64,000 nucleotides of DNA, taken from assembly GCA_943788115.1 (NCBI GenBank), contig CALSPA010000011.1:1-64000 (forward strand). The letters are read 5' to 3'. The stretch is from an uncultured Flavobacteriales bacterium (GTDB taxonomy: Bacteria > Bacteroidota > Bacteroidia > Flavobacteriales_D > Parvicellaceae). Below are positions 10,926 through 19,713 of the stretch, piece by piece. The position numbers and the translations under genes were made by a program. Numbering within the stretch: the stretch's first letter is position 1; the number at the start of each line of letters is the position of its first letter. The notes beneath the pieces are model-generated. The model ran no database searches. It was not told where the DNA came from and saw nothing but the letters and a program-made list of their open reading frames with translations.

Positions 10926-11944
10926 TTAATTGTTTTGAAAATAATGTTTCTTAAAACGAAAGCGATCATAAGAGAAATTAATCCTGTCAATATGAAAATA
11001 TAACCAAGTTCAGGTAAATCAACTTCATATTCAATGGTTTCAATTTTTGCAGTTTCTAATTTGTTAATTTCTTGATATATTTCTTTTAGCTTGTTATTGT
11101 CTGTAGCTCTAAAATATTTTCCACCTGTATTTTTGGCTATTTTTTTGAGAGTAGTTTCATCAATTTCTACAGGCTGAAGTTCATAAATGTAATTCCCACT
11201 ATAAGGATCAATCGCAATAGGGGTTTTGGCTTTTCCATTTGTTCCAACTCCTATAGTGTAAACTCTTATGTTTAATTTACTTGCAATTTCAGCTGCATTT
11301 AATGGATGTATTTTACCGTGTGTATTAACACCATCTGTTAATAAGATAATCACTTTACTTGGAGAGGTAGATTCCCTTAGTCGATTAATAGCTGTAGCAA
11401 GCCCCATACCTATAGCTGTTCCTTGACCTACAATTCCTTGCTCAGCTTCATCAATTAAATCGGTAAGAATATTTATATCAGATGTTAATGGGCATTGTGT
11501 GTATGCCTCACCCTCAAATACAACAAGACCTATTCTATCATTAACTCGATCTTTTACAAAATCCGATGCAAGGTTTTTAGATGCTTCAAACCTGTTTGGT
11601 TTAAAATCTTGTGCCAGCATACTTCCAGATGCATCCATTGATATAATAATATCTATTCCTTCTTTTTGAAGCTTCGTTACAGCTTCAGATTCAACAGAAA
11701 GTTGTGGTCTAGAAAGTCCTAATATGAAAGCACTTAAAGCAAAAAGTTTTAAACTGAAAATAGCATGATTGAACCAGCTTAATTTATTATTATGTAGTCC
11801 ATCAACAAACTTTATAGAAGGTGTTTTAAGAGATGAGTTGTTAGATTTTAATTTCCAATAATAAATGAATACAGAAACTGGTATTAACATAAGAATCCAC
11901 AGATAATTAGGGTCTTGAAAATGATATGTATTAAATATTTTCAC
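10922..11944 (-). CDS. batA: BatA vWA domain membrane protein
   Basis: vWA MIDAS DASGSMLAQDF, TM segments; 4-nt overlap with batB. Confidence 0.88.
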   Translation of the reverse strand: MKIFNTYHFQDPNYLWILMLIPVSVFIYYWKLKSNNSSLKTPSIKFVDGLHNNKLSWFNHAIFSLKLFALSAFILGLSRPQLSVESEAVTKLQKEGIDIIISMDASGSMLAQDFKPNRFEASKNLASDFVKDRVNDRIGLVVFEGEAYTQCPLTSDINILTDLIDEAEQGIVGQGTAIGMGLATAINRLRESTSPSKVIILLTDGVNTHGKIHPLNAAEIASKLNIRVYTIGVGTNGKAKTPIAIDPYSGNYIYELQPVEIDETTLKKIAKNTGGKYFRATDNNKLKEIYQEINKLETAKIETIEYEVDLPELGYIFILTGLISLMIAFVLRNIIFKTIN

Positions 11945-12903
11945 TCCTTAGCTTCTATGTTTAATAAATCAGTTCTTTCATTTTCGATGAATTCTCTAAT
12001 TGTTTGTATTGCAAATACGTTTTCTTGCTCAGTAGGAATTTGTTTTGCAAATTTCACTAAATCAGAGATGATAAATAATTTTTCTAATGATGCTATCCAA
12101 TTTTGGTTGATGCTCGTTAGTTTTAAAGATGAGAGTATTTCTATACTTGTTTTTTCAAAGGTTGCAACATTATATCTATGCTCTATGAATTCCCAACCAA
12201 CAGAATTAATCTTTGTGAAATAAAGCTTGTGCTTTCCTTGTTGCCATAATTTTTCTTTTTCTATTTCGTTTAATTTTTCTAACAAAATAATGGGTAGAGG
12301 TGTTTGCGGCTCTTGAGTTGTTACAATTTCTTTCTTTTGTTTTCACCTTTTTATAGATTAGTAAAAGAAGACCTGCAATTATTAAAAGGCCTAATATTAG
12401 ATGCCAATATTTTTCAATCCAATTCCTAATTCTATCTAAGATGTTTAGAGGGTCAAGTTTAATGTCTTTAATGTTGTTTATAGTTTGATCGTCTACAAGA
12501 TTTACAGATTTTATGTTGAAACTTATTGGATTACTTTTAATGTTTCTGTTTTGAATTGTAGCAGTCATAGGAGGGAATTCGTATCTCCCAGTATCAAAAT
12601 TTGCAATTTCAATGTTTTGAGTAATACTGGGTTGTAAATCTCTCCATCTCCATTGTCAAAATTTTGAATTTTAATTGTATCTATATTCCATAATTCCCAA
12701 TTATTTCCTAGAGTGTCGTTAGTTTTGAAATTAGGGAATGAAATTTCATCTATTGCAATTGATGCTGGAAATGATAATTCAAATTTTATTTGAGTTGGTT
12801 GACCGATTAAAAGCTCATTATTTACTGCTTTGGCAGTGAATTTTTCTTGTTGAGAAAAAGATGCTGAGTAAATTAATATCAATATGTATAGCAGCTTTTT
12901 CAT
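11941..12903 (-). CDS. BatD-like/hypothetical membrane protein of the bat cluster, split by two frameshifts
   Basis: ORFs 12565..12903, 12206..12568 and 11941..12285 are consecutive pieces. Alternate frames join as ...WRWRDLQPSITQNIEIANFDTGRYEFPPMTATIQNRN... and ...EIVTTQEPQTPLPIILLEKLNEIEKEKLWQQGKHK... Confidence 0.75.
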
Positions 12904-13763
12904 CTTCTTTTAAACAAATTCATTAGTGGTTTTATATACCCTTGTTCAATGTCGATATTTGCAAAATCTACATTAGATTTCCTGAATGTTTCTAATGTTT
13001 GATGCTCTCTACTCAAAGCATTGTTTTTATACTTAAGTTGATGTTTTTTACTACTTGTGTTCACCCATTTTTTAATTCCAGTTTCAATGTCTTCAAATTG
13101 GGCGTATCCAATGTTTGGAAGTATTTTTTCCCTTGAGTCAAAAACTTTTAGCCCCACAATGTCATGCTTTTTATTAGCTATCTTCAAATCGTTTTCGTAA
13201 TTATCATCAATAAAATCTGAAACTATAAAAGCAATACTTCTTTTTTTTATCATGTTATTGAAATATTTAATAGCAGCTCCTATATCCGTTTTTTTGCTTT
13301 TGGGTTTAAATTCAATTAACTCTCTAATAATTCTAAGAATATGTTTTTTTCCTTTTTTAGGTGGAATGTAAAGTTCTGTAATGTCTGAAAATAGAATGGC
13401 TCCTATTTTATCGTTATTTTGAGTTGCTGAAAAAGCAATTACAGCACATAGCTCTGCTATGACTTCTTTTTTTAGTTGGTTAGCAGACCCAAACATTTCG
13501 GATGAAGAAATGTCAACTAATAGCATCACAGTTAATTCTCTTTCTTCATGGAAAACCTTCACGTATGGGTGGTTGAACCTGGCGGTTACATTCCAGTCAA
13601 TTGTCCTGATTTCATCACCTGGCATGTACTCTCTAACTTCTGAAAAAGCCATTCCTCTTCCTTTAAATGCAGAATGGTATTCTCCCGAAAAAACTTGATT
13701 AGAAAGTCCTTTGGTTTTAATTTCTATTTTTCTTACTTTTTTAAGTAACTCTTTAGTATCCAT
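12900..13763 (-). CDS. DUF58 domain protein
   Basis: GRGMAFSEVREYMPGDEIRTIDWNVTARFNHPYVKVFHEERELTVMLLVDISSS hallmark of DUF58. Confidence 0.92.
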   Translation of the reverse strand: MDTKELLKKVRKIEIKTKGLSNQVFSGEYHSAFKGRGMAFSEVREYMPGDEIRTIDWNVTARFNHPYVKVFHEERELTVMLLVDISSSEMFGSANQLKKEVIAELCAVIAFSATQNNDKIGAILFSDITELYIPPKKGKKHILRIIRELIEFKPKSKKTDIGAAIKYFNNMIKKRSIAFIVSDFIDDNYENDLKIANKKHDIVGLKVFDSREKILPNIGYAQFEDIETGIKKWVNTSSKKHQLKYKNNALSREHQTLETFRKSNVDFANIDIEQGYIKPLMNLFKRR

Positions 13764-13780
13764 TTTCAGAAACTGATTGT

Positions 13781-14791
13781 TTAGGGTACATCAACTTTGT
13801 TGAGAATTGTATTAATTATTTCTACACTAGTAATGTTTTCTGCTTCAGCTTCATAGCTTAACCCAATTCTATGCCTAAGAACATCATGTGCTACTGCCCT
13901 CACATCTTCAGGAATTACATATCCTCTTCTTTTAATGAAAGCATATGCTTTCGATGCATTTGCTAGAGCAATGCTCGCTCTTGGTGATCCACCAAATGCA
14001 ATTAGTGGTTCTATATCTTTTAGTTGGAATTCAGCAGGTTCTCTTGTAGCAAAAACGATATCAACGATGTATTGTTCTATTTTTTCATCCATGTATATTT
14101 TTTTAACAACTTCTCGTGCTTTTATGATTTGCTCAGGGCTAATCACTTTATTTGGCTTTGCCATTCCTTTTGTAGAAACATTAGCTCTAATAATTAGCTT
14201 TTCCTCTTCTCTTTTGGGATAAGGTAGAACAACTTTCAGCATGAATCTATCCACTTGGGCCTCTGGCAGGGGATAGGTTCCTTCTTGCTCGATGGGATTC
14301 TGTGTAGCCATCACTAAAAATGGTTCTGGGAGTTTATAAGTTTGATCTCCAATAGTAACCTGTCTTTCTTGCATTGCTTCTAATAATGCACTTTGAACTT
14401 TAGCTGGTGCTCTATTAATTTCATCTGCTAAAATGAAGTTGGAAAATAAGGGTCCTTTTTTGGAAATAAATTCTTCTTTTTTTTGATTGTATATCATTGT
14501 TCCTAGCAAATCTGCAGGTAACAAATCTGGAGTGAATTGAATTCTTTTAAAATCAGCATCTATGGTTTGTGATAGAGTACTTATTGCTAAGGTTTTTGCA
14601 AGTCCTGGTACTCCTTCTAGTAGAATGTGTCCATTAGATAATAAACCAATCATTAAACTTTCAATCATGTGATGTTGTCCAACAATAACTTTCTTGATTT
14701 CCATGTTAAGAAGATCAATAAATGCACTCTCTTTTTGAATTAGCTCATTTAATTCTCTAATATCAGTAGAAACGGGAATTGAAGTGATCAA
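13781..14791 (-). CDS. MoxR family AAA+ ATPase
   Basis: LLEGVPGLAKTL Walker A, ILADEINRAPAKVQSALLEAMQERQVT. Possible earlier ATG at 14828 in another frame. Confidence 0.93.
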   Translation of the reverse strand: MITSIPVSTDIRELNELIQKESAFIDLLNMEIKKVIVGQHHMIESLMIGLLSNGHILLEGVPGLAKTLAISTLSQTIDADFKRIQFTPDLLPADLLGTMIYNQKKEEFISKKGPLFSNFILADEINRAPAKVQSALLEAMQERQVTIGDQTYKLPEPFLVMATQNPIEQEGTYPLPEAQVDRFMLKVVLPYPKREEEKLIIRANVSTKGMAKPNKVISPEQIIKAREVVKKIYMDEKIEQYIVDIVFATREPAEFQLKDIEPLIAFGGSPRASIALANASKAYAFIKRRGYVIPEDVRAVAHDVLRHRIGLSYEAEAENITSVEIINTILNKVDVP

Positions 14792-14975
14792 TTTCCTTTT
14801 GACTAACTACTTCTTTATTTTCTTCCATAATTAACTTTATTTGTCAGTTCTTTTTTTTTAACGAAGTAAATTTGTGAATTATTGATTTTAATTCAAGAAA
14901 TATCTTGTTAATAAATGTTAAGGATAATTCATAAAAATTCACAAATCGTGTATTAGAAACTTTTATTTTTATCCC

Positions 14976-15380
14976 ATGAATAATAAAGAATTACTACTTA
15001 AAGATTGTATATCATCTGTTAGAGCTTTTCACGATGCTTTTTTAATTGATAATGAAGATGCACCTGTAGCATCAATTAATGAACGAGATTATTTGTTAAG
15101 ACATCGTTTAATGATGGAAGAAAATGATGAATATCTCGATGCTGCCAAAAATGGAGATCTTGTGGAAATTGCAGATGCTTTAGGAGATATGTTATACATT
15201 TTATGTGGAACTATTTTAAAACACGGTATGCAACATAAAATTGAAGAAGTGTTTAATGAAATTCAAAAAAGTAACATGAGTAAACTTGATGTGAATGGCA
15301 AGCCTATTTATAGAGAAGATGGTAAGATTTTAAAGTCAGATCAATATTTTAAACCTAATATTAAATCAATACTTGATTAA
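14976..15380 (+). CDS. MazG-like nucleotide pyrophosphohydrolase family protein
   Basis: EExxE...ExxD-type motif (MMEENDEYLDAAKNGDLVEIADALGDMLYILCGT). Confidence 0.8.
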   Translation: MNNKELLLKDCISSVRAFHDAFLIDNEDAPVASINERDYLLRHRLMMEENDEYLDAAKNGDLVEIADALGDMLYILCGTILKHGMQHKIEEVFNEIQKSNMSKLDVNGKPIYREDGKILKSDQYFKPNIKSILD

Positions 15381-15898
15381 GTATTAAATCCAATTTTCCC
15401 TTTTGGAGAGCCAATTTGTTTTTTAAGGGCGATCATTTTAACGCAAGCAACAGCGCATTCGACCCCTTTGTTTCCATGCTTTCCCCCAGATCGGTCTATT
15501 GCTTGTTGTAAGTTGTTATCTGTAAGAATTCCCATGATAACAGGTTTGTTGTATTTTAAACTAACATTCATTAGACCATTTGTGGCGCCATCGCAAACAA
15601 AATCAAAATGTTTAGTTTCACCCTGAATGACACTTCCCAAAGCAATTACACCTTGAACGTTGGTGTTTTCTAACAAATATTGAGCGGCTAATGGAAGTTC
15701 AAAAGTTCCTGGCACGTTATTTATAATGATATTTGATTCATCTAAATTCAGGTCTAACAATGTTTCCTTAGCACCTTTAAGAAGATTATCAGTAACGTTA
15801 TTGTTCCATTGGGAGACAACAATTCCAATAATCATTTTACTAGCATCTGGAATTTCGCTTTTGTCGAAATTTGAAAGGTTATTTTGAGCCGTTGCCAT
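15377..15898 (-). CDS. ribH: 6,7-dimethyl-8-ribityllumazine synthase
   Basis: GTFELPLAAQYLL, GSVIQGETKHFDFVCDGATNGLMNVSL, GNKGVECA. Confidence 0.95.
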   Translation of the reverse strand: MATAQNNLSNFDKSEIPDASKMIIGIVVSQWNNNVTDNLLKGAKETLLDLNLDESNIIINNVPGTFELPLAAQYLLENTNVQGVIALGSVIQGETKHFDFVCDGATNGLMNVSLKYNKPVIMGILTDNNLQQAIDRSGGKHGNKGVECAVACVKMIALKKQIGSPKGKIGFNT

Positions 15899-16660
15899 TT
15901 ATTCTTCCTGATAAACAGGTTTGTAAACAGGAGAACCTAGCTTTAAAGATTCTAAATATTTTTCAGCAGTAATAGATAGTGGAGAACTTGGGTATTTTTC
16001 AATTAACTCCTGATATATTTTTTGTGCATCGTTATAGTTTTCATCCATTTCATGTGTGAAAGCAGATTTCATCATATACATTGGAGTTGTTAATTCATTG
16101 TCTCTTCTTTTATAAGCTTGCTCATAATAGTTTCCAGCTTTTTTTATGTCCCCTTTTTGAAGGTAAGCATCTCCTATGCCTCCTAAAGCTATTGTAGCAA
16201 TGATTTCGTCATTAAAATCTACATTAGATAAAGACTTAATAGCTTTGTCAAATTCTCCAGTATTTAAATATGCAATTCCAAGATCATATTCGGCTAATTT
16301 ACCGCCATCGTATCCAGAATATTGATTAACTACTTTTTCTAAGCCTTTATATGTTTGATTAGAATCTCCATTAATTAAGCTGTTCCAGTCATTGTTGTCA
16401 AAAGCAGCCGCTTCTTGTTTCCAAATTGCTGCAAGAGATTTTTCGTTTTCAGGAGCAACTACATAATTCTTGTAAAGAACACTGTAGGAAAACCAACCTA
16501 CAATGAGAATGGCCAACACAATAGAGCTAATTTTAATTGAGGATCTATTCTTTTCTAAAAACTCAGCACTTTCATCTCCAAGAAAGTCTTCTACGTTTAT
16601 TTTATTAGTTGACTCTTCTTGCTCTTGGTTTTCTATGTTTTTATCTTCTAATTCAGACAT
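15899..16660 (-). CDS. TPR domain membrane protein
   Basis: Single TM near N-terminus followed by TPR repeats. Confidence 0.75.
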   Translation of the reverse strand: MSELEDKNIENQEQEESTNKINVEDFLGDESAEFLEKNRSSIKISSIVLAILIVGWFSYSVLYKNYVVAPENEKSLAAIWKQEAAAFDNNDWNSLINGDSNQTYKGLEKVVNQYSGYDGGKLAEYDLGIAYLNTGEFDKAIKSLSNVDFNDEIIATIALGGIGDAYLQKGDIKKAGNYYEQAYKRRDNELTTPMYMMKSAFTHEMDENYNDAQKIYQELIEKYPSSPLSITAEKYLESLKLGSPVYKPVYQEE

Positions 16661-16706
16661 AATGATTTTTTAATTATGTCTGCAAAAATAGTTTTTTTAA
16701 GATAAA

Positions 16707-16738
16707 TTGCATAACCTTTCTTCATAGTAGTATTTTTG
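16707..16738 (+). promoter_or_regulatory. Putative Bacteroidota promoter TTG-N21-TATTTTTG for recF
   Basis: TTG 16707-16709, TATTTTTG 16731-16738, 4 nt before the recF ATG at 16743. Confidence 0.55.
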
Positions 16739-16742
16739 TTTT

Positions 16743-17846
16743 ATGTATCTAACCAATTTAGCCCTATTAAATTTTAAAAATTGTCAAGAATTAAGCTTTG
16801 ATTTTTCAAATAGAGTAAATTGTTTTTTAGGTAAAAATGGTCAAGGAAAAACGAATGTTTTAGATGCTATTCATTACTTAAGTTATACTAAAAGTTTTTT
16901 CAATTCTATTGATAGTCAAAATATTCTTTTTGATGCTCCTTTTTTAGCTATACAAGCTAAATGCATATTAAATGATGATGTATTTCATCTTCATTGTGGT
17001 ATGAAAAGAGGGGATAAAAAAATATTTAGAAAAAATAAAAAAGCATATAAAAAACTTTCAGAACACATTGGTTTTATGCCAGCTGTTATGATTACTCCCT
17101 ATGATATTAATTTAATTTTAGATGGTAGTGATATTCGAAGAAAATTTATAGATGCTTTAATTAGTCAATTTGAAAGGTCTTATCTGGAAGAACTTATTTT
17201 TTATAATAGATTATTACTTCAAAGAAACAAGCTGCTGAAAAAATGGTCTGATACAAATTCTTTTCAAGCAGATCTTTTGGAAGTAATAGATCTTCAATTA
17301 GTGGAAAAGGGGAATAATATATACAATAGAAGAAAAGCTTTTTTAAATGATTTTATTCCTGAGTTTAATAATTTTTATCAAAAGCTTTCAAATTCTAACG
17401 AAAAAGTTGATTTGATTTATGACTCAAGTTTAAATGATAATGATTTTGCCACTTTACTTAAGGAGAGTATTCATAAAGATTTAAAAATTACTCATACATC
17501 TGTTGGTATTCATAAAGATGATTTATCGTTTAAAATACACGGTTATCCTTTAAAAAAGTACGGTTCTCAAGGTCAGCAAAAATCTTTTTTAATAGCTCTT
17601 AAACTTGCTAAATTTCATTTTATTAAAAATCAAAAAGGTTTTGCACCAATTTTATTATTGGATGATATATTTGATAAATTAGATAATCAAAGAGTTAGTT
17701 ATTTGCTAAAACTAATTGAAAACGAAGATTTAGGACAAACATTTATTACTGATACTGATTTAGAAAAAATACCTTCTATTTTAAAATCAATGAATGTTGA
17801 TTTTAAGGCATTCGAATTAAATGATGGACTTGCAGTTCAATTATGA
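16743..17846 (+). CDS. recF: DNA replication/repair protein RecF
   Basis: Walker A GKNGQGKTN, YGSQGQQKSFLIALKLA signature, ILLLDDIFDKLD Walker B. Confidence 0.95.
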   Translation: MYLTNLALLNFKNCQELSFDFSNRVNCFLGKNGQGKTNVLDAIHYLSYTKSFFNSIDSQNILFDAPFLAIQAKCILNDDVFHLHCGMKRGDKKIFRKNKKAYKKLSEHIGFMPAVMITPYDINLILDGSDIRRKFIDALISQFERSYLEELIFYNRLLLQRNKLLKKWSDTNSFQADLLEVIDLQLVEKGNNIYNRRKAFLNDFIPEFNNFYQKLSNSNEKVDLIYDSSLNDNDFATLLKESIHKDLKITHTSVGIHKDDLSFKIHGYPLKKYGSQGQQKSFLIALKLAKFHFIKNQKGFAPILLLDDIFDKLDNQRVSYLLKLIENEDLGQTFITDTDLEKIPSILKSMNVDFKAFELNDGLAVQL

Positions 17847-18147
17847 AATGAGTTATAATAGAGATAAAAATGAAGAAAAATTAGATGATGTGGTAAAACG
17901 CCTCATCAAATCATATGGATATTCTTCAAAATTTAATGAGTATGAAGTTGTCCAGGCTTTTAGTAAAATAATGGGCCCAGTTATTATGAAGAAAGTTAAT
18001 GATGCTTATGTCTTTGATAAGAAATTAGTGTTGAAGCTAAACAGTGCTCCTTTAAGACAAGAGCTAAGCATGGAAAAGTCAAAATTAATTTCAATGATTA
18101 ACGAAGAACTCGGAAATGATTTTTTAAAAGATATTCTAATTCAATAA
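17821..18147 (+). CDS. DUF721 domain protein
   Basis: Small DciA/DUF721-like protein overlapping the recF 3' end. Confidence 0.8.
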   Translation: MMDLQFNYEMSYNRDKNEEKLDDVVKRLIKSYGYSSKFNEYEVVQAFSKIMGPVIMKKVNDAYVFDKKLVLKLNSAPLRQELSMEKSKLISMINEELGNDFLKDILIQ

Positions 18148-18966
18148 TTAGCCAAGTGCAACATCTAATGACATCATTAAAACAAATCCTCCAATAAAAC
18201 CAAGAGTTGCGATGTCGGTGTATTTATCTCTTTGAGTTTCCGGGATAACTTCTTCAACAACCACATAAATCATAGCTCCAGCGGCAAAAGCTAAACCATA
18301 AGGTAGAAGTGGTTCGAACTGTGTTACAGCTAACGCTCCCAAAACTCCAGCAATAGGCTCAACAATAGCTGATAATTGGCCGTACCAAAAACTTTTGAAT
18401 CTTGAAACTCCTTGTCTTCGAAGAGGCATAGAAACAGCAATGCCTTCTGGGAAATTTTGAATACCAATTCCAATGGCAACAATTAACGCTTCAGAAATCA
18501 TTTGAGAATCTCCCATTGCAGCTCCGAACATCACACCAACAGCTAATCCCTCAGGAATGTTATGCATTGTAATTGCTAAAACAAGAAGAGTTGTTCGATG
18601 CCAATCTGTTTTTATTCCTTCAGATTCATTTTCTTTAAAATTGATATGTAAATGAGGTAAGTATTTATCTAAAAGAAATAAGAAAAGTGCGCCAATGACA
18701 AATCCCGATGCTGCAGGTATAACCTTAATAAATCCCTCACCAGCACTTTGGTCGATAGCAGGGCCTAATAAGCCAAAACAACTTGCGGCAATCATAACAC
18801 CACCAGTAAAACCGAGCATTCCATCTAACGCTCCTCTATGAAGTTTTTTAAAGAAAAAAACTAAAGATGCTCCGGAAGCAGTAACAAGCCATGTGAAAAT
18901 GGTTGCAATTAAAGCAGCTTTTATAGGATTTATTCCACTAAACCATATTACTAAATCATTCCACAT
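18148..18966 (-). CDS. ZIP family metal transporter
   Basis: HNIPEGLAVGVMFG and NFPEGIAVSMPLR motifs; 8 TM-like pattern. Confidence 0.92.
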   Translation of the reverse strand: MWNDLVIWFSGINPIKAALIATIFTWLVTASGASLVFFFKKLHRGALDGMLGFTGGVMIAASCFGLLGPAIDQSAGEGFIKVIPAASGFVIGALFLFLLDKYLPHLHINFKENESEGIKTDWHRTTLLVLAITMHNIPEGLAVGVMFGAAMGDSQMISEALIVAIGIGIQNFPEGIAVSMPLRRQGVSRFKSFWYGQLSAIVEPIAGVLGALAVTQFEPLLPYGLAFAAGAMIYVVVEEVIPETQRDKYTDIATLGFIGGFVLMMSLDVALG

Positions 18967-18970
18967 AAGC

Positions 18971-19630
18971 CTAAAATTGAATTAATAAGTTTTTTGATAC
19001 TCTTTCGGAAACAGTAAGAAATTTGTTGTTAATTTTTAGCTTGTAGCTAAAGTCAAAATCAAATATTTCTTCAACATAGATTTCTGTACCTAAGTTTAAC
19101 CCTTCATTGTCAAGGTATCTTAGGAAAATTGATGTTCCATCAACAACACCAATTATAATCCCCTTATCACCCTTTTTTAAGTCAGATAAGGGTTGTGATT
19201 TTCTTAAATCTTGAATTTTTCCATTTTTATCTGGAATAGGATCTCCATGTGGATCAAACTTAGGGAATCCCAAATGTTTATCCAATCTGTTAATTAGCTC
19301 AATAGAGTCTATGTGTTCTAGTTGCTCAGCAATGTCGTGAACTTCGTCCCATTTAAAATTTAGGTTAGTTACTAAAAACGTTTCCCATAAACGATGTTTT
19401 CTAATAATTTGTAAAGCAATTTGTTTTCCTTCTTTGGTTAATGTTACACCTTTATATTTGATGTAATTAACCCATTTTTTATCAGCTAACTTTTTAAGCA
19501 TATCAGTAACACTAGATGCTTTCATTGTTAAAGCTTTAGCAATCTCATTAGTGGAAGTTGAGCTTCCTTTAATGCTTAAGCTGTAAATGGCCTTTAGATA
19601 ATCTTCTTCTGATCGACTTCTCATAATCAA
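18971..19630 (-). CDS. DtxR/MntR family metal-dependent regulator
   Basis: SEEDYLKAIYSLS, wHTH, HRLWETFLV...HDIAEQLEH metal-binding/dimerisation region. Confidence 0.92.
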   Translation of the reverse strand: MIMRSRSEEDYLKAIYSLSIKGSSTSTNEIAKALTMKASSVTDMLKKLADKKWVNYIKYKGVTLTKEGKQIALQIIRKHRLWETFLVTNLNFKWDEVHDIAEQLEHIDSIELINRLDKHLGFPKFDPHGDPIPDKNGKIQDLRKSQPLSDLKKGDKGIIIGVVDGTSIFLRYLDNEGLNLGTEIYVEEIFDFDFSYKLKINNKFLTVSERVSKNLLIQF

Positions 19631-19651
19631 TTTGCTTCAAATATAAACTAA

Positions 19652-19667
19652 TTTAGACTAGACTAAA
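19652..19667. promoter_or_regulatory. Candidate DtxR-type operator TTTAGACTAGACTAAA
   Basis: Imperfect palindrome (arms TTTAG/CTAAA) between divergent dtxR-like gene and TonB receptor. Confidence 0.6.
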
Positions 19668-19713
19668 AAAAAGTATTAGATTAGCCGAAAAATTAATTAA
19701 TTATTTATTTAAT

